Below are positions 27,501 to 33,671 of a DNA stretch of 64,000 nt, in pieces. The stretch is from Klebsiella michiganensis (GTDB lineage Bacteria; Pseudomonadota; Gammaproteobacteria; Enterobacterales; Enterobacteriaceae), in the NCBI GenBank assembly GCA_000963575.1, contig CP011077.1:3968001-4032000 (forward strand), read 5' to 3'. A model generated the notes under the pieces. The model ran no database searches, had not been told where the DNA came from, and saw only the letters and a program-made list of their open reading frames with translations. Position 1 is the stretch's first letter. Every line of letters begins with the position of its first letter. A program made the translations under genes and the position numbers.

Positions 27501-28168
27501 TGTACGACGGCACTGACTCCGCCGGCGCGGCTGACCAGCTTGGCAGCGTCCACACGCTGGTAACGATTACCGGCGCCAACGGCAGTACGGCGACCCTTAA
27601 CCCGCAGACCAACAGCGACGCCGTAGCAACCATTCAGGGCCAGTACGGCACCCTGACCATTGGTATCGGGGGCAACTACACCTACACCCTGAATGCAGGA
27701 GTAACGCCCGGGTCAATCACCAACAAAGAGGTCTTTACCTACACCCTGAACGATCAGAACGGGCATTCGGACAGCGCCACGCTGACCATCAACATGAATC
27801 CGCAGATCGTCAGTACCGCCTACGGGGACATCATCAACGGCTCGACGGCCTACGCCGATACGCTGGTGTATCACGTCCTTGCCGGCGGGGCGAACGACGG
27901 TACCGGCGGCAACGGATCGGACGTCTGGAAGAACTTCTCGCTCGCGCAGGGCGACCAGATCAACATCCACGACCTGCTGGTCGGCTGGAACGGGCAGACC
28001 TCAACGCTGGGTAACTACCTGAGCGTGGCTACCGTCGGCAATAACACGGTCATCTCCATCGACCGGGACGGCACCGCCGGCGCATTCCACTCAACCACTC
28101 TTGTCACTTTGGAGAACGTGCACACCACACTCGATGAGCTGATCCAGAACAACCACATTGTTGCCTGA
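15596..28168 (+). CDS. bapA: BapA-type giant biofilm-associated adhesin
   Basis: 4190 residues from the ATG at 15596, which has GGAG 8 bp upstream. The N-terminus (1-about 115) matches the BapA prefix-like domain (SKLTGVKNN, LHSGETITIKNYYAF, GVLWWVQDP). A hydrophobic Ala/Gly segment (about 120-145) and a Gly/Asn/Pro linker follow. From about residue 165 to 3295 come roughly thirty bacterial Ig-like repeats of 85-105 residues with the recurring pattern TPTLSGTAEAG, IYDNG..IGT, GTWTFTP, TATDAAGNVS. Residues about 3300-4080 hold larger C-terminal modules, with VCBS-like GKYGTLHINQDGSYTYTL appearing three times in variants. The last about 110 residues resemble the type I secretion target domain (GNGSDVWKNFSLAQGDQINI). 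It is a surface adhesin exported by the downstream BapBCD system. Salmonella has the same locus between smpB and ssrA. The repeats are close at DNA level and could vary in number by recombination. Confidence 0.93.
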   Translation: MRSISIISKLTGVKNNVEASEITLKGPSIVELKIERGEIASYTRSGQDLVIKLHSGETITIKNYYAFADQGGNQLVLEGHDGVLWWVQDPEVAAHYEQIANIDAIMAATGAHAEGGAVWPWVLGGLAVAAGGAIAAASSGGGGHSDSGTNPGNPGRPDVTPPPAPTGLAVSADGRTVTGNAEPGSTVTIKDANGNILGTGTAGSDGSFTVTLTSPQLGGETLTATATDPSGNTGPGATVTAPNIPLPDEPSITGVTNDHPNAPNGGTVGNNSPTNDNTPTLNGTGQAGTTIHIYDNGVQIGTVVVGAGGTWSFTPGGPLADGSHVFTATASNERGEGAPSQSWTVTIDTQPPAEATGLVVSPDGEVVTGHAEAGSAITIKDPNGVVVGTGTADNNGNINITLTTPQVDGETLTVVVTDPAGNSSPPANVAAPDVQPPVLPVITGVLDDEAPNTGNVGNGQSTNDKTPTLQGTGQAGDTIHVYANGTEIGTAKVDVNGTWSFTPQTPLADNSYTFTAMASNVRGDSGTSASYTVVVDTTAPDEPTGLIVSATGDTVTGLAEPGSTVTIKDANGNVIGTGTAAPVTGAFNITLTTPQLDGSNLQVTATDAAGNVSPPADATAPLFPLPTVPTITAIIDSVPPIVGTVPNNQPTNDQTPTLQGTGVAGETIHIYDNGVEIGTTLVLPGGTWSFTPGSNLLDGPHSFTATASNIRGDSGNSASYTVVVDTVVNPPVLDQILDSAGSITGPVGNNGVTDDKKPVFSGTGEAGSTLTIFDNGIPIGQVTVGNDGNWTFTPTLDLIDGPHTITLQQTDLAGNVSTITVGPTFTVDTIPPLAVVVDAVSQDGTTVTGTGEIGATVTITTTGGVVLGTAQVDGSGNFTVTLTPAQTHGENLIAEVNDAAGNKGPNTPFEASNSGFPTVPVLVSVTDDVGPIQGPLANGQATDDSRPTLTGTAEAGTTSITVYDNGLEIGFATPDANGNWTFTPLLPLLDGPHSFTFTATNNNGTSGASAPFGVVVDTIPPGLPTALTVSNDGTTLSGTAEANSKVTITDANGNTLGSATADGTGNFTVTLNPPQLNGQLLTAKATDAAGNTGLGATIPAPDHTAPNAPGNLAVSADGLQLTGTAEIGSTVTVKDGNGNIIGVGTADPSGHFDILLVPPQLNGQTLLVTATDAAANTSLPATVVAQDHTPPVAPTNLLVNEDGTILTGKAEAGSTVKVTDALGNPLGQAVAGPDGSFTITLTTPQANGQILEVNATDAAGNIGPNAPVTAPDITPPNMPIIGSVVDNVPEHTGNLNNGDLTNDDKPTISGTAEANSTVKIYDNGTLIGTVSADGTGAWTFTPTTSIGQGLHSLTVTATDAAGNVSQPSAAFAINVDSIAPTAPTITQVYDDVGTVTGPVSNNGATNDPTPTLSGSGEPGSTITVYDGLNVLGTTTVNGNGTWTFTPGTPLLDGPHAFTVTASDAAGNVTAHSTPWNVELITVLPTPPTIGEIIDNVSPDLGPVQPGGSTNDPQPVINGTAGANAVVQIYDGATLIGTVTADGTGAWTFRPTQPLSEGSHTLNVYVTDAAGNTSTATTQIVVIDTTPPGAPTIDSALGNVSGSPVTLINGGSTQSTEPVISGKGEVGAIITLYVDGGTTPIGTATVDSNGNWSITPNAPLLSGTHVFTTTATDAAGNAGMPSSGFTLSVYATAPAQPAAPIVTDDVPPVVGPVAPGGSTNDTTPTFSGTGVAGSTIDIYNNGNVLIGSTTVRSDGTWSFTPSTPLGEATYNITVLVTDPAGNISPPSVSIAITVDTTAPAAPTIESADDSVGAVTGPLGSGSVTDDVSPVFRGTGVTGETVTLYNGTTVIGTATVDGSGNWAITPTTPLVNGVYNLTAVQTDAAGNASGPSSTFTLTVDSTPLTLPVVTEIIDNVGPIQTPLTNGSLTDDTTPTFTGTGSVGSTVTLYDTNGTTVLGSAVVGANGTWSITTSTLGDGPHSITIKATDPAGNSVGPSTPIVITVDTVPPAPPVVNPITDVTGALVTGTAEPGSTVIIKDSDGHILGTGTALPVTGIWTVTLVPPQYNGEALTAIAQDAAGNQSPATDFNAGINLGIPAAPTIDTVMDDVGTITGNVGNGKSTDDTQPILNGTAAANAIVHIFIDGINVATVSANGSGQWTWTVTTPLIQGPHTFTATQTVGLETSVPSLVYNIIVDTIPPAQPVILTVVDAVLPNVGGLTNGQATNDPKPTLSGTAEAGSTVNILDNGVVIGTATANVLGVWTFTPTVNLGEGSHTLTVTATDAAGNVSVPSTGFVVNVDTIAPASPVISTVINDVTSQPVTSGQPTNDNTPTFSGTAEAGSTLIFKDGNVVIGTVTVPVGGNWTFTPTVPLLDGNHNITVTATDAAGNVSNPSPGFTVVVDTVPPIVPVILSVTDDQTLPGSSLPLINGQLTKDTQPTLTGTAEANAIITVKDGNNVLGTTQADGLGNWTFTPTTPLGQGVHTLNVTATDAAGNVSNAASFGVNIDSVAPNPPVIVTVLDNTAPVLGPITNGQATNETRPSLSGTAEAGATIKVYSDGNLIGTTIANGSGAWTLTPVAALGNGAHTLTVTATDAAGNVSNPSNGFSLTVDTIAPNAPVISNVADAVGPIVGNLSNGQVTDDTRPVLTGTAEGNATVSVYDNGVLLGTVQADAGGAWTFRPSTPLINGGHALTVTATDAAGNVSLPSTAFNVVVDTIAPTQPIVVQAFDDVGPVQGPLVSGQTTDDTQPALSGTAEANSTISIYDNGTLIGTVTTNALGVWSFTPGTALPLGQHVFTVTATDAAGNTSVPSAGFTLTIASGVSNTPVLTSVVDDVAGGTVGPLTSGQATNDPRPTLNGTADANSTIKIYDGGNLIGTVTANALGIWVFTPPTVLANGSHTFTITATNGAGVVSSPTAGFTVVVDTVAPGQPVITSVVDDVGPITGPVGNNQPTDDTRPTLNGTAEANATINIFDNGVLLGTTTANGSGVWTFTPTLPLLQGNHSFTVTATDAAGNVSVPSVPAGIVVDTIPPLAPTGLTVNATGTVVTGLAEANSTVTITSSTGTVLGTAKADGSGNFSITLSPAQTSGQPLLAFAQDAAGNTGVSAGFTAPFTGVPGLPVITSIVDDVLPKTGVVGNGQSTNDTRPTINGTAEANATVKIYDNGALLGTVTANASGVWTFTPTGALGDGVHAFTATATNANGTGGASLPTSVIVDTIPPLIPTGVISADGSTITGVAEANSTVTITLPGGITVTGTANASGAFSITLPTRQIEGQSLSISAADAAGNVSPSLSITAPILPLSASSNVVDLALTTDATITTEHYSGYGTLLVGALGNVGSVLGSNTAQVGFTIGSGATGHITINAAATGVVLSLLNTLEIAIQKYDSATNSWTTVVDSSLPQFLNLLTLGATGVTLNLDGLGEGQYRVLGYNTSLLAVGATTNLAVTVEETGPGVVSGTTSSTGNVITDPGPGGAVDNAPTGTVVTAITDANGVSHTVGAGGLDIQGKYGTLHINQDGSYTYTLTNTSAAVLGRTENFTYTITHQGVSDSAQLIVSLGNGAPASTVTATDNTGSLTFGTDVVAVDHGASQQTGLSVLSVGVGNVVNLNLLANMSNPILFDVADGSTRTMTLQASVGGVALLSTFDLYIYKFNAATQQYEQFQVQKTWLTAPLLGGSSGQLTVTLGGGDYLFLLMNASGVSVLTSYTLNILQDHTYAVDSLTATTTGNVMQDDIAPAGSLLTAVNGVSISATGTTTIVGKFGMLTIDAHGNYTYTLKSGQGADGINTPDSFVYTVTAPNGDTGTASLNITATPHTVDAVNDVSSIMAITSTQNTAAYASATVGQTSWNTALLASTHGNGSGTFTIADNTVLSGAAIVFKVASGLVLGGLSVSWTLSDGLGHTYTGTFSGSALLGGTATIPVTDLHSGTWTLSYVGNMGPLGLGTITITPNITGTSNLLDSFTAQSTVVHGNLYDGTDSAGAADQLGSVHTLVTITGANGSTATLNPQTNSDAVATIQGQYGTLTIGIGGNYTYTLNAGVTPGSITNKEVFTYTLNDQNGHSDSATLTINMNPQIVSTAYGDIINGSTAYADTLVYHVLAGGANDGTGGNGSDVWKNFSLAQGDQINIHDLLVGWNGQTSTLGNYLSVATVGNNTVISIDRDGTAGAFHSTTLVTLENVHTTLDELIQNNHIVA

Positions 28169-28184
28169 TAGTTGTAGCGAAAAA

Positions 28185-28210
28185 TCCCCGGGCGCGCAGA
28201 CGCCCGGGGA
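28185..28210 (+). other. Strong intercistronic hairpin between bapA and bapB
   Basis: TCCCCGGGCG-CGCAGA-CGCCCGGGGA, a perfect 10-bp GC-rich stem 17 bp after the bapA stop, with no following T-run. It probably protects or processes the bapA mRNA, or partly ends transcription to set adhesin-to-exporter ratio (inference). Confidence 0.6.
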
Positions 28211-28249
28211 ATAAGACAAAAACGCAGTGCCATTTATTAGGGAAAAAAT

Positions 28250-29656
28250 ATGGGAAAATTACAGCCTGTTGCGTTATGGCTGGCTTGCGGTCTGTTTTCA
28301 CTCCAGGCCTCGGCCGACGATACACCGGTTTCTATTACGACTCAGGGTCTGGCTCAACAACAAGAGCTCCCCTCGCTCGATGGCTCAACCGCCCTCCCGC
28401 TGAATTCTCCTGCCCCCGGAATCTTAACGCTGAACGACGCGGTCAACCGCTCTGTGACCTGGCACCCCAGCATTCGTGAAGCTATCGGCAAACTGTCCAG
28501 CCAGTCTGAACAGATTAACGTCGCCAAATCCAAGTACTACCCGCAGATCAGCGCCGGGATGAACAACGGCTACACCAACACCTACACCAACAGCGGCTAC
28601 AGCCCGTCGCTGGTGCTTTCTCTGTCCCAGATGCTCTACGACTTCGGCAAAGTGGCAAGCCAGGTCCGCGCCGAAACCGCCGGGGAAGCCCAGGCCCAGG
28701 CCAACGTGCTGGTGAGCATTGATACCGTCGGGCACGACACCGCCTCGGCGATGGTACAGGTGCAGCTCTGGCAGCAAATGGTCGACATCGCCAAAGAGCA
28801 GCTGGACGCGCTGACCGCCATTGGCCGCCTGACTCAGGAGCGGAACGACCAGGGCGCAACCTCGATGTCCGACGTGGTGCAAACCGACGCGCGTATCGAG
28901 TCCGCCCGCTCGCAGCTGATTCAGTACGAGTCGAATCTCGACAGTACCCAGGCGACGCTGATGAGCCAGCTGGGCTGGACCAGCCTGAACAAAGTCAGCC
29001 CGGATTTCCCGCAGAAGCTGAATAACAGCTGCAACGTGGCGAAACCGGACGACAGGCTGGTGCCCGCCGTACTCGCGGCCTGGGCGCAGGCCAACGTTGC
29101 GCAGGCCAACCTGGATTACGCCAATGCCCAGATGACGCCCACCATCTCGCTGGAGCCGTCCGTGCAGCACTACCTGAACAAAAACTACTCCGGCAGCGAA
29201 GTGCTGGACCGGACGCAATACTCGGCGTATATCCGCGTTGAAATGCCGATTTACCAGGGCGGTGGCCTGACCGCTCGCCGCAATGCCGCCAGCCATGCGG
29301 TGGAAGCCGCACAGTCCGGCATTGACCGGGTTCGCCTGGACGTGCGCCAGAAGCTCATGGAATCCCGCAGCCAGGCCATTAGCCTCGCCACCGCGCTCCA
29401 GGTGCTGCAGCGCCAGGAACAGCTGAGCGCCCGCACCCGCGAGCTGTACCAACAGCAGTACCTCGACCTGGGTTCCCGCCCGCTGCTGGACGTGCTCAAC
29501 GCCGAGCAGGAAGTTTTCCAGGCGCGCTTCGCCCAACAACAAACGCTGAGCCAGCTCCATCAACTGCAGCTTAACTGCCTGTACAACACCGGCAAATTAC
29601 GCACCGCATTTGGTCTGGAACACCGCAACATCCAGTCCCTGGAGATTCAGCCATGA
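28250..29656 (+). CDS. bapB: BapB, TolC-family outer-membrane channel of the BapA type I secretion system
   Basis: 468 residues. Signal peptide (residues 1-24, ending ASA) and two outer-membrane-efflux repeats: ILTLNDAVNRSVTWHPSIREA opens the first, and VEMPIYQGGGLTARR lies in the second. Residues 430-468 close with a TolC-type tail. The trimer forms the outer-membrane exit duct of a type I system. The stop overlaps the bapC start (ATGA). It belongs to the dedicated LapE/AggA-like subset that travels with RTX or Bap adhesins rather than the housekeeping TolC. Confidence 0.92.
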   Translation: MGKLQPVALWLACGLFSLQASADDTPVSITTQGLAQQQELPSLDGSTALPLNSPAPGILTLNDAVNRSVTWHPSIREAIGKLSSQSEQINVAKSKYYPQISAGMNNGYTNTYTNSGYSPSLVLSLSQMLYDFGKVASQVRAETAGEAQAQANVLVSIDTVGHDTASAMVQVQLWQQMVDIAKEQLDALTAIGRLTQERNDQGATSMSDVVQTDARIESARSQLIQYESNLDSTQATLMSQLGWTSLNKVSPDFPQKLNNSCNVAKPDDRLVPAVLAAWAQANVAQANLDYANAQMTPTISLEPSVQHYLNKNYSGSEVLDRTQYSAYIRVEMPIYQGGGLTARRNAASHAVEAAQSGIDRVRLDVRQKLMESRSQAISLATALQVLQRQEQLSARTRELYQQQYLDLGSRPLLDVLNAEQEVFQARFAQQQTLSQLHQLQLNCLYNTGKLRTAFGLEHRNIQSLEIQP

Positions 29657-31854
29657 GCCAGACAGCCTCTCCCGCCGGGGAGTTTTTAAGCGAACAGGCC
29701 CTGACCCAATGGGCCCACGCCATCAGTCACGTTGCCGGGCACTACCGCGTGGTTTGCTCGCCCGGCACCATTCAGGCCAACGCCCCGTGGTTCAAGGACA
29801 AAACCAAAGTCGCCGCGCTGACCCAGCTTTCACGCCAGGCAGGGCTCTCATTTCACCTGCTCGGCAACACCGAAAAAGCGATATCCCAGTGGCGGCTGCC
29901 GGTAGTGGTGGACTTAGCCAACGGCCAGATCGCGGTGATCGAGCAGTTTGACGGCGAAGACACCGTGGATATCTGCTACTTCGACGACGAACGCCACACC
30001 AACCGCCAGTCGCTCAGCAAGCTGCTGCCGGAGATCCGCTTTGTGGCCGCCCTGCGCCCGCTCTCGGCGCTGAAAGACAGCCGCGTCGACGCCTATATCT
30101 CACGCTTCAGCCCGGACTGGATGAAAGAGCTGGTGATGTTGGATATTCGCCCTTACGGCCCGGTGATGCTGGCGGCCTTCTGGGTGAACGTGCTGTCGCT
30201 GGCCGGGATCCTGTTCTCGATGCAGGTGTACGACCGGGTGATCCCCGCCCAGTCGTACCCGACGCTCTACGTGCTGGCGACCGGGGTGCTGATCGCCGTG
30301 GTGTTCGGCTTCATCCTGAAAGTCACGCGCAGCAACATCATGGACGTGCTGGGCAAGCGGGCCGATATGCGCATTTCCGATCGCGTCTTCAGCCACGCCC
30401 TGCGGCTGCGCAACAGCGCCGTGCCCCGCTCCACCGGCAGCTTTATTTCCCAGCTGCGCGAGCTGGAGCAGATCCGCGAGATGATCACCTCCTCGACCAT
30501 CTCCACGATCGTCGATCTGCCGTTCTTCCTGCTGTTTGTCGGGGTGCTGGCGATCATCGCCCCGCAGCTGGCCTGGATAGCCCCGGTCGCCGCCATTGTG
30601 ATGGTGTTGCCCGGCCTGCTGCTGCAGAAAAAGCTCGCCACGCTGGCCAACCAGGCCGCCCACGAATCCACCCTGCGCAACGCCGTACTGGTGGAAAGCG
30701 TGCAGGGGCTGGAGGACATCAAGCTGATGCAGGCGGAGAACCGTTTCCTCCAGCAGTGGAACAGCTACATCCGTATTACCGCCGAGTCCGGCCTGAAAAC
30801 CCGGGAGCTGACCCAGGGCTTAATCAGCTGGGGGATCACCATTCAAAGCCTGGTGTTTGTGGTGGTGGTGCTGTTCGGGGCGCCGCTGGTGATTGAGGGG
30901 GAACTGACCACCGGTTCGATGGTTGCCGCCTCCATGCTGGCCTCGAGGATGATTGCCCCGATGGCAAACCTGTGCGGCGTGCTCGCCCGCTGGCAGCAGG
31001 TGAAAGCCGCCAAGCAGGGGCTGGACAGCATCATGCAGCTGCCGGTGGAAACCCAGCGCGATGAAAACCTCATCCACAAGGATATCTTCCACGGCCACTA
31101 CCTGTTTGAGAATGCGCAGTTTAAATACCACAGTGAAGATCCCCGCGTCCCGCTGCGCATTGCCCGCCTTGAGATCCAGCGCGGCGAACGCATTGCCGTG
31201 CTCGGGCGCAACGGCGCGGGCAAATCCACCCTGCTGCAGGCGCTCGCCGGCGGGGTCGATCTCGCCAGCGGCGAAGCCCGGCTCGACGATCTGGCGATGA
31301 CCCAAATCGACATGGCGGATCTGCGCCGCAACATCGGCTTCCTGAGCCAGAACGCACGGCTGTTCTACGGCACGCTGCGGGAGAACCTCACCCTCGGTGC
31401 GCCGCACGCCAGCGACGAGGCTATCTTCGAGGCGCTGGACGTGAGCGGCGCCAGCAACTTTGTGAAGCACCTGCCCAAAGGCCTGGATCACCCGATCATG
31501 GAAGGCGGCAGCGGGCTTTCCGGCGGGCAACGCCAGTCGATCCTGCTGGCGCGGATGCTGCTCCGCTCGCCCAACATCGTGCTGCTCGATGAGCCCACCG
31601 CCTCGCTGGACGACCACACCGAGCGGGAATTTATTCAGCGGCTGAACCAGTGGCTCGGCCACCGCACCCTGGTGGTCGCCACCCATCGCGTGCCGGTGCT
31701 CGAACTGGTCGAACGGGTGCTGGTGCTCAAAGATGGCCAGCTGGTGATGGACGCACCGAAAGCTCAGGCGCTCGGCGCCGCAAGGCCAACTCAGGCTCCG
31801 GCCGCCGGCCAGACACCACCGCGGGAGTGGAACAATGAAAACCAGTCAGCATGA
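29653..31854 (+). CDS. bapC: BapC, type I secretion ABC transporter/permease
   Basis: 733 residues, LapB/LssB-like. An N-terminal C39-like domain (about 1-150) without a recognisable catalytic Cys-His pair, that is, a degenerate peptidase domain used for substrate docking. ABC membrane domain of six TM helices (about 165-440). Nucleotide-binding domain: Walker A LGRNGAGKSTLL near 517, signature GGSGLSGGQRQS near 618, Walker B NIVLLDEPTASLDD near 641 and H-loop ATHR. It powers BapA export. It overlaps bapB by 4 bp and bapD by 20 bp, indicating one tightly coupled operon. Confidence 0.93.
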   Translation: MSQTASPAGEFLSEQALTQWAHAISHVAGHYRVVCSPGTIQANAPWFKDKTKVAALTQLSRQAGLSFHLLGNTEKAISQWRLPVVVDLANGQIAVIEQFDGEDTVDICYFDDERHTNRQSLSKLLPEIRFVAALRPLSALKDSRVDAYISRFSPDWMKELVMLDIRPYGPVMLAAFWVNVLSLAGILFSMQVYDRVIPAQSYPTLYVLATGVLIAVVFGFILKVTRSNIMDVLGKRADMRISDRVFSHALRLRNSAVPRSTGSFISQLRELEQIREMITSSTISTIVDLPFFLLFVGVLAIIAPQLAWIAPVAAIVMVLPGLLLQKKLATLANQAAHESTLRNAVLVESVQGLEDIKLMQAENRFLQQWNSYIRITAESGLKTRELTQGLISWGITIQSLVFVVVVLFGAPLVIEGELTTGSMVAASMLASRMIAPMANLCGVLARWQQVKAAKQGLDSIMQLPVETQRDENLIHKDIFHGHYLFENAQFKYHSEDPRVPLRIARLEIQRGERIAVLGRNGAGKSTLLQALAGGVDLASGEARLDDLAMTQIDMADLRRNIGFLSQNARLFYGTLRENLTLGAPHASDEAIFEALDVSGASNFVKHLPKGLDHPIMEGGSGLSGGQRQSILLARMLLRSPNIVLLDEPTASLDDHTEREFIQRLNQWLGHRTLVVATHRVPVLELVERVLVLKDGQLVMDAPKAQALGAARPTQAPAAGQTPPREWNNENQSA

Positions 31855-33025
31855 CGTCACCATGGATGACCCGGACATCCAGCGCGAAAGCGAATTCTCC
31901 GGGGCGAGCCGCATTATCCTGCTCATCACGCTGCTGTTTATTCTGTTCGGCGTCTGGGCGTGGTTCGGCACGCTGGACGAGGTCTCCACCGGCACCGGGA
32001 AAGTGGTGCCCAGCTCCCGCGAGCAGATTTTGCAGTCGCTGGACGGCGGGATAGTCACCGAGCTGCTGGTGCACGAGGGCGACAAAGTCCAGGCCGGGCA
32101 AATTGTCGCCCGCCTCGACCCAACCCGCTCCGAGTCCAACGTGGGGGAAAGCACGGCTCGCTACCGCGCGTCTCTGGCGTCCAGCGCGCGGCTTTACGCG
32201 GAAGTGAACGACCAGCCGCTGAAGTTCCCGGACTCGCTCAAAGCGTTCCCGGACCTGATCGCCTCTGAAACCCGGCTGTATAAATCCCGCCGGGCGCAGC
32301 TGAACGACTCCGAATCCGAGCTGCGGGACGCGCTGACGTCGGTCAACAAAGAGCTGGATATCACCCAGCGGTTGGTAAAAAGCGGGGCAGCGAGCCACGT
32401 AGAAGTGCTGCGCCTGCAGCGGCAGAAAAGCGACCTGGGCTTAAGGATCACCGACCTGCGCTCGCAGTATTACGTGCAGGCGCGCGAGGCGCTGTCGAAG
32501 GCCAATGCGGAAGTGGACATGCTGGAAGCCATCATCAAAGGGCGGGAGGATTCGGTCACCCGCATGACCGTGCGCTCCCCGGTGCGCGGCATCGTGAAGA
32601 ACATTCAGGTCACCACCATCGGCGGCGTTATTCCGCCGAACGGTGAAATGATGGAGATTGTGCCGGTGGACGATCACCTGCTGATTGAGGCGCGGCTCTC
32701 CCCGCGCGACATCGCCTTTATCCACCCAGGCCAGCGCGCGCTGGTGAAAATCACCGCCTACGATTACGCCATTTACGGTGGGCTGGAAGGCACCGTGGAA
32801 ACCATCTCCCCGGACACCATTCAGGACAAGGTGAAGCCGGAAATCGTCTACTACCGGGTGTTTATCCGCACCAACCAGGACTACCTGGTGAACAAAGTGG
32901 GCCACCATTTCTCCATCTCACCGGGGATGGTAGCCACCGTGGACATTAAAACCGGGCAGAAAACCATCGTTGAGTACCTGATTAAGCCGTTCAACCGCGC
33001 CCGCGAGGCGCTACGCGAACGTTAA
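31835..33025 (+). CDS. bapD: BapD, HlyD-family membrane fusion protein
   Basis: 396 residues; starts inside the end of bapC after GGAG. Short cytoplasmic N-terminus, one TM helix (about 24-45), then a biotinyl-lipoyl/coiled-coil/beta-barrel order: VVPSSREQILQSLDGGIV, a long helical hairpin (about 100-230), VRSPVRGIVKNIQVTTIGGV, and the C-terminal HlyD motif near PGMVATVDIKTG. It links BapC to BapB across the periplasm. It is the last gene of the operon, followed by a hairpin terminator and ssrA. Confidence 0.93.
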   Translation: MKTSQHDVTMDDPDIQRESEFSGASRIILLITLLFILFGVWAWFGTLDEVSTGTGKVVPSSREQILQSLDGGIVTELLVHEGDKVQAGQIVARLDPTRSESNVGESTARYRASLASSARLYAEVNDQPLKFPDSLKAFPDLIASETRLYKSRRAQLNDSESELRDALTSVNKELDITQRLVKSGAASHVEVLRLQRQKSDLGLRITDLRSQYYVQAREALSKANAEVDMLEAIIKGREDSVTRMTVRSPVRGIVKNIQVTTIGGVIPPNGEMMEIVPVDDHLLIEARLSPRDIAFIHPGQRALVKITAYDYAIYGGLEGTVETISPDTIQDKVKPEIVYYRVFIRTNQDYLVNKVGHHFSISPGMVATVDIKTGQKTIVEYLIKPFNRAREALRER

Positions 33026-33035
33026 TTGACCATCT

Positions 33036-33083
33036 ATCCCGCTGGTGCTGAAGGAATTTTGTACGCCTGGCACCCGGCGGGAT
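33036..33083 (+). terminator. Terminator of the bapABCD operon
   Basis: ATCCCGC-TGGTGC ... GCACC-CGGCGGGAT forms a long imperfect stem directly after bapD, followed by TTCTCTTT. Confidence 0.6.
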
Positions 33084-33098
33084 TTCTCTTTAGACGGC

Positions 33099-33128
33099 TG
33101 GTCACGCGCGTAATAAATCTGTTATACT
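33099..33128 (+). promoter_or_regulatory. Candidate promoter of ssrA
   Basis: TATACT at 33123-33128 lies 15 bp before the mature tmRNA 5' end, with a weak -35 (TGGTCA) 18 bp upstream. Confidence 0.45.
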
Positions 33129-33142
33129 CGCCGGTACACATT

Positions 33143-33506
33143 GGGGCTGATTCTGGATTCGACGGGATTTGCGAAACCCAAGGTGCATGCCGAGGGGCGG
33201 TTGGCCTCGTAAAAAGCCGCAAAAAAATAGTCGCAAACGACGAAAACTACGCTTTAGCAGCTTAATAACCTGCTCTGAGCCCTCTCTCCCTAGCTTCCGC
33301 TCTTAAGACGGGGATCAAAGAGAGGTCAAACCCAAAAGAGATCGTGTGGATGCCTTGCCTGGGGTTGAAGCATTAAAACTAATCAGGATAGTCTGGTAAT
33401 GGCGTGTCTCTCCGCAGTTGCCCGGCGAATGTAAAGACTGACTAAGCATGTAGTACCGAGGATGTAGAAATTTCGGACGCGGGTTCAACTCCCGCCAGCT
33501 CCACCA
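33143..33506 (+). ncRNA. ssrA: Transfer-messenger RNA (tmRNA, 10Sa RNA)
   Basis: 364 nt from GGGGCTGATTCTGGATTCGA to the encoded 3' CCA; nearly identical to E. coli ssrA at both tRNA-like ends, including the T-arm GGTTCAACTCCCGCC. The resume codon GCA at 33233 begins the tag reading frame ANDENYALAA followed by TAATAA. tmRNA, charged with alanine and bound by SmpB, releases stalled ribosomes and tags the nascent chain for ClpXP and ClpAP. The 3' end serves as the integration site of the island that follows. Confidence 0.98.
33478..33506 (+). other. Probable island attachment site (attL) in the 3' end of ssrA
   Basis: The T-arm and acceptor 3' end of tmRNA are a common target of P4-type integrases, and one such integrase begins 166 bp downstream. 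I searched the right side of the island by eye for a direct repeat of this segment and found none, so the exact core cannot be set. Confidence 0.55.
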
Positions 33507-33540
33507 CTTTTTAGTTGTTTGAAGTACAATGAAGTCTACT

Positions 33541-33575
33541 AAGCCCGCATAGCACAAGCTCTGCGGGCTTTTTTA
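33541..33575 (+). terminator. Rho-independent terminator after ssrA
   Basis: AAGCCCGCA ... TGCGGGCTT followed by TTTTAC, 35 bp past the tmRNA CCA. It probably ends ssrA transcription, and by position lies on the island side of the junction. Confidence 0.8.
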
Positions 33576-33671
33576 CGTCTATTGTCGTCCAGTGAGAATT
33601 GCTGAGAACTATCACTTATGGCACCCTGAATGGGACCCACAACGAAGGGTCCAAAAATCGAGGGTCCCAAA

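Noticed and set aside
16409..27553. Several long open frames antisense to bapA (for example 16409-17401, 19541-20587, 21229-22050 and 26618-27553)
   Set aside because: They follow from the repeated GC-rich codon pattern of the Ig repeats. They lack ribosome sites and recognisable domains, and the sense frame has a clear family match along its whole length.
28424..29563. 379-codon open frame antisense to bapB
   Set aside because: His/Leu-rich low-quality translation with no domain; a shadow of the TolC-family gene.
33026..33557. Open frames over ssrA on both strands
   Set aside because: The DNA is the tmRNA gene; the apparent peptides are by-products apart from the tag frame.
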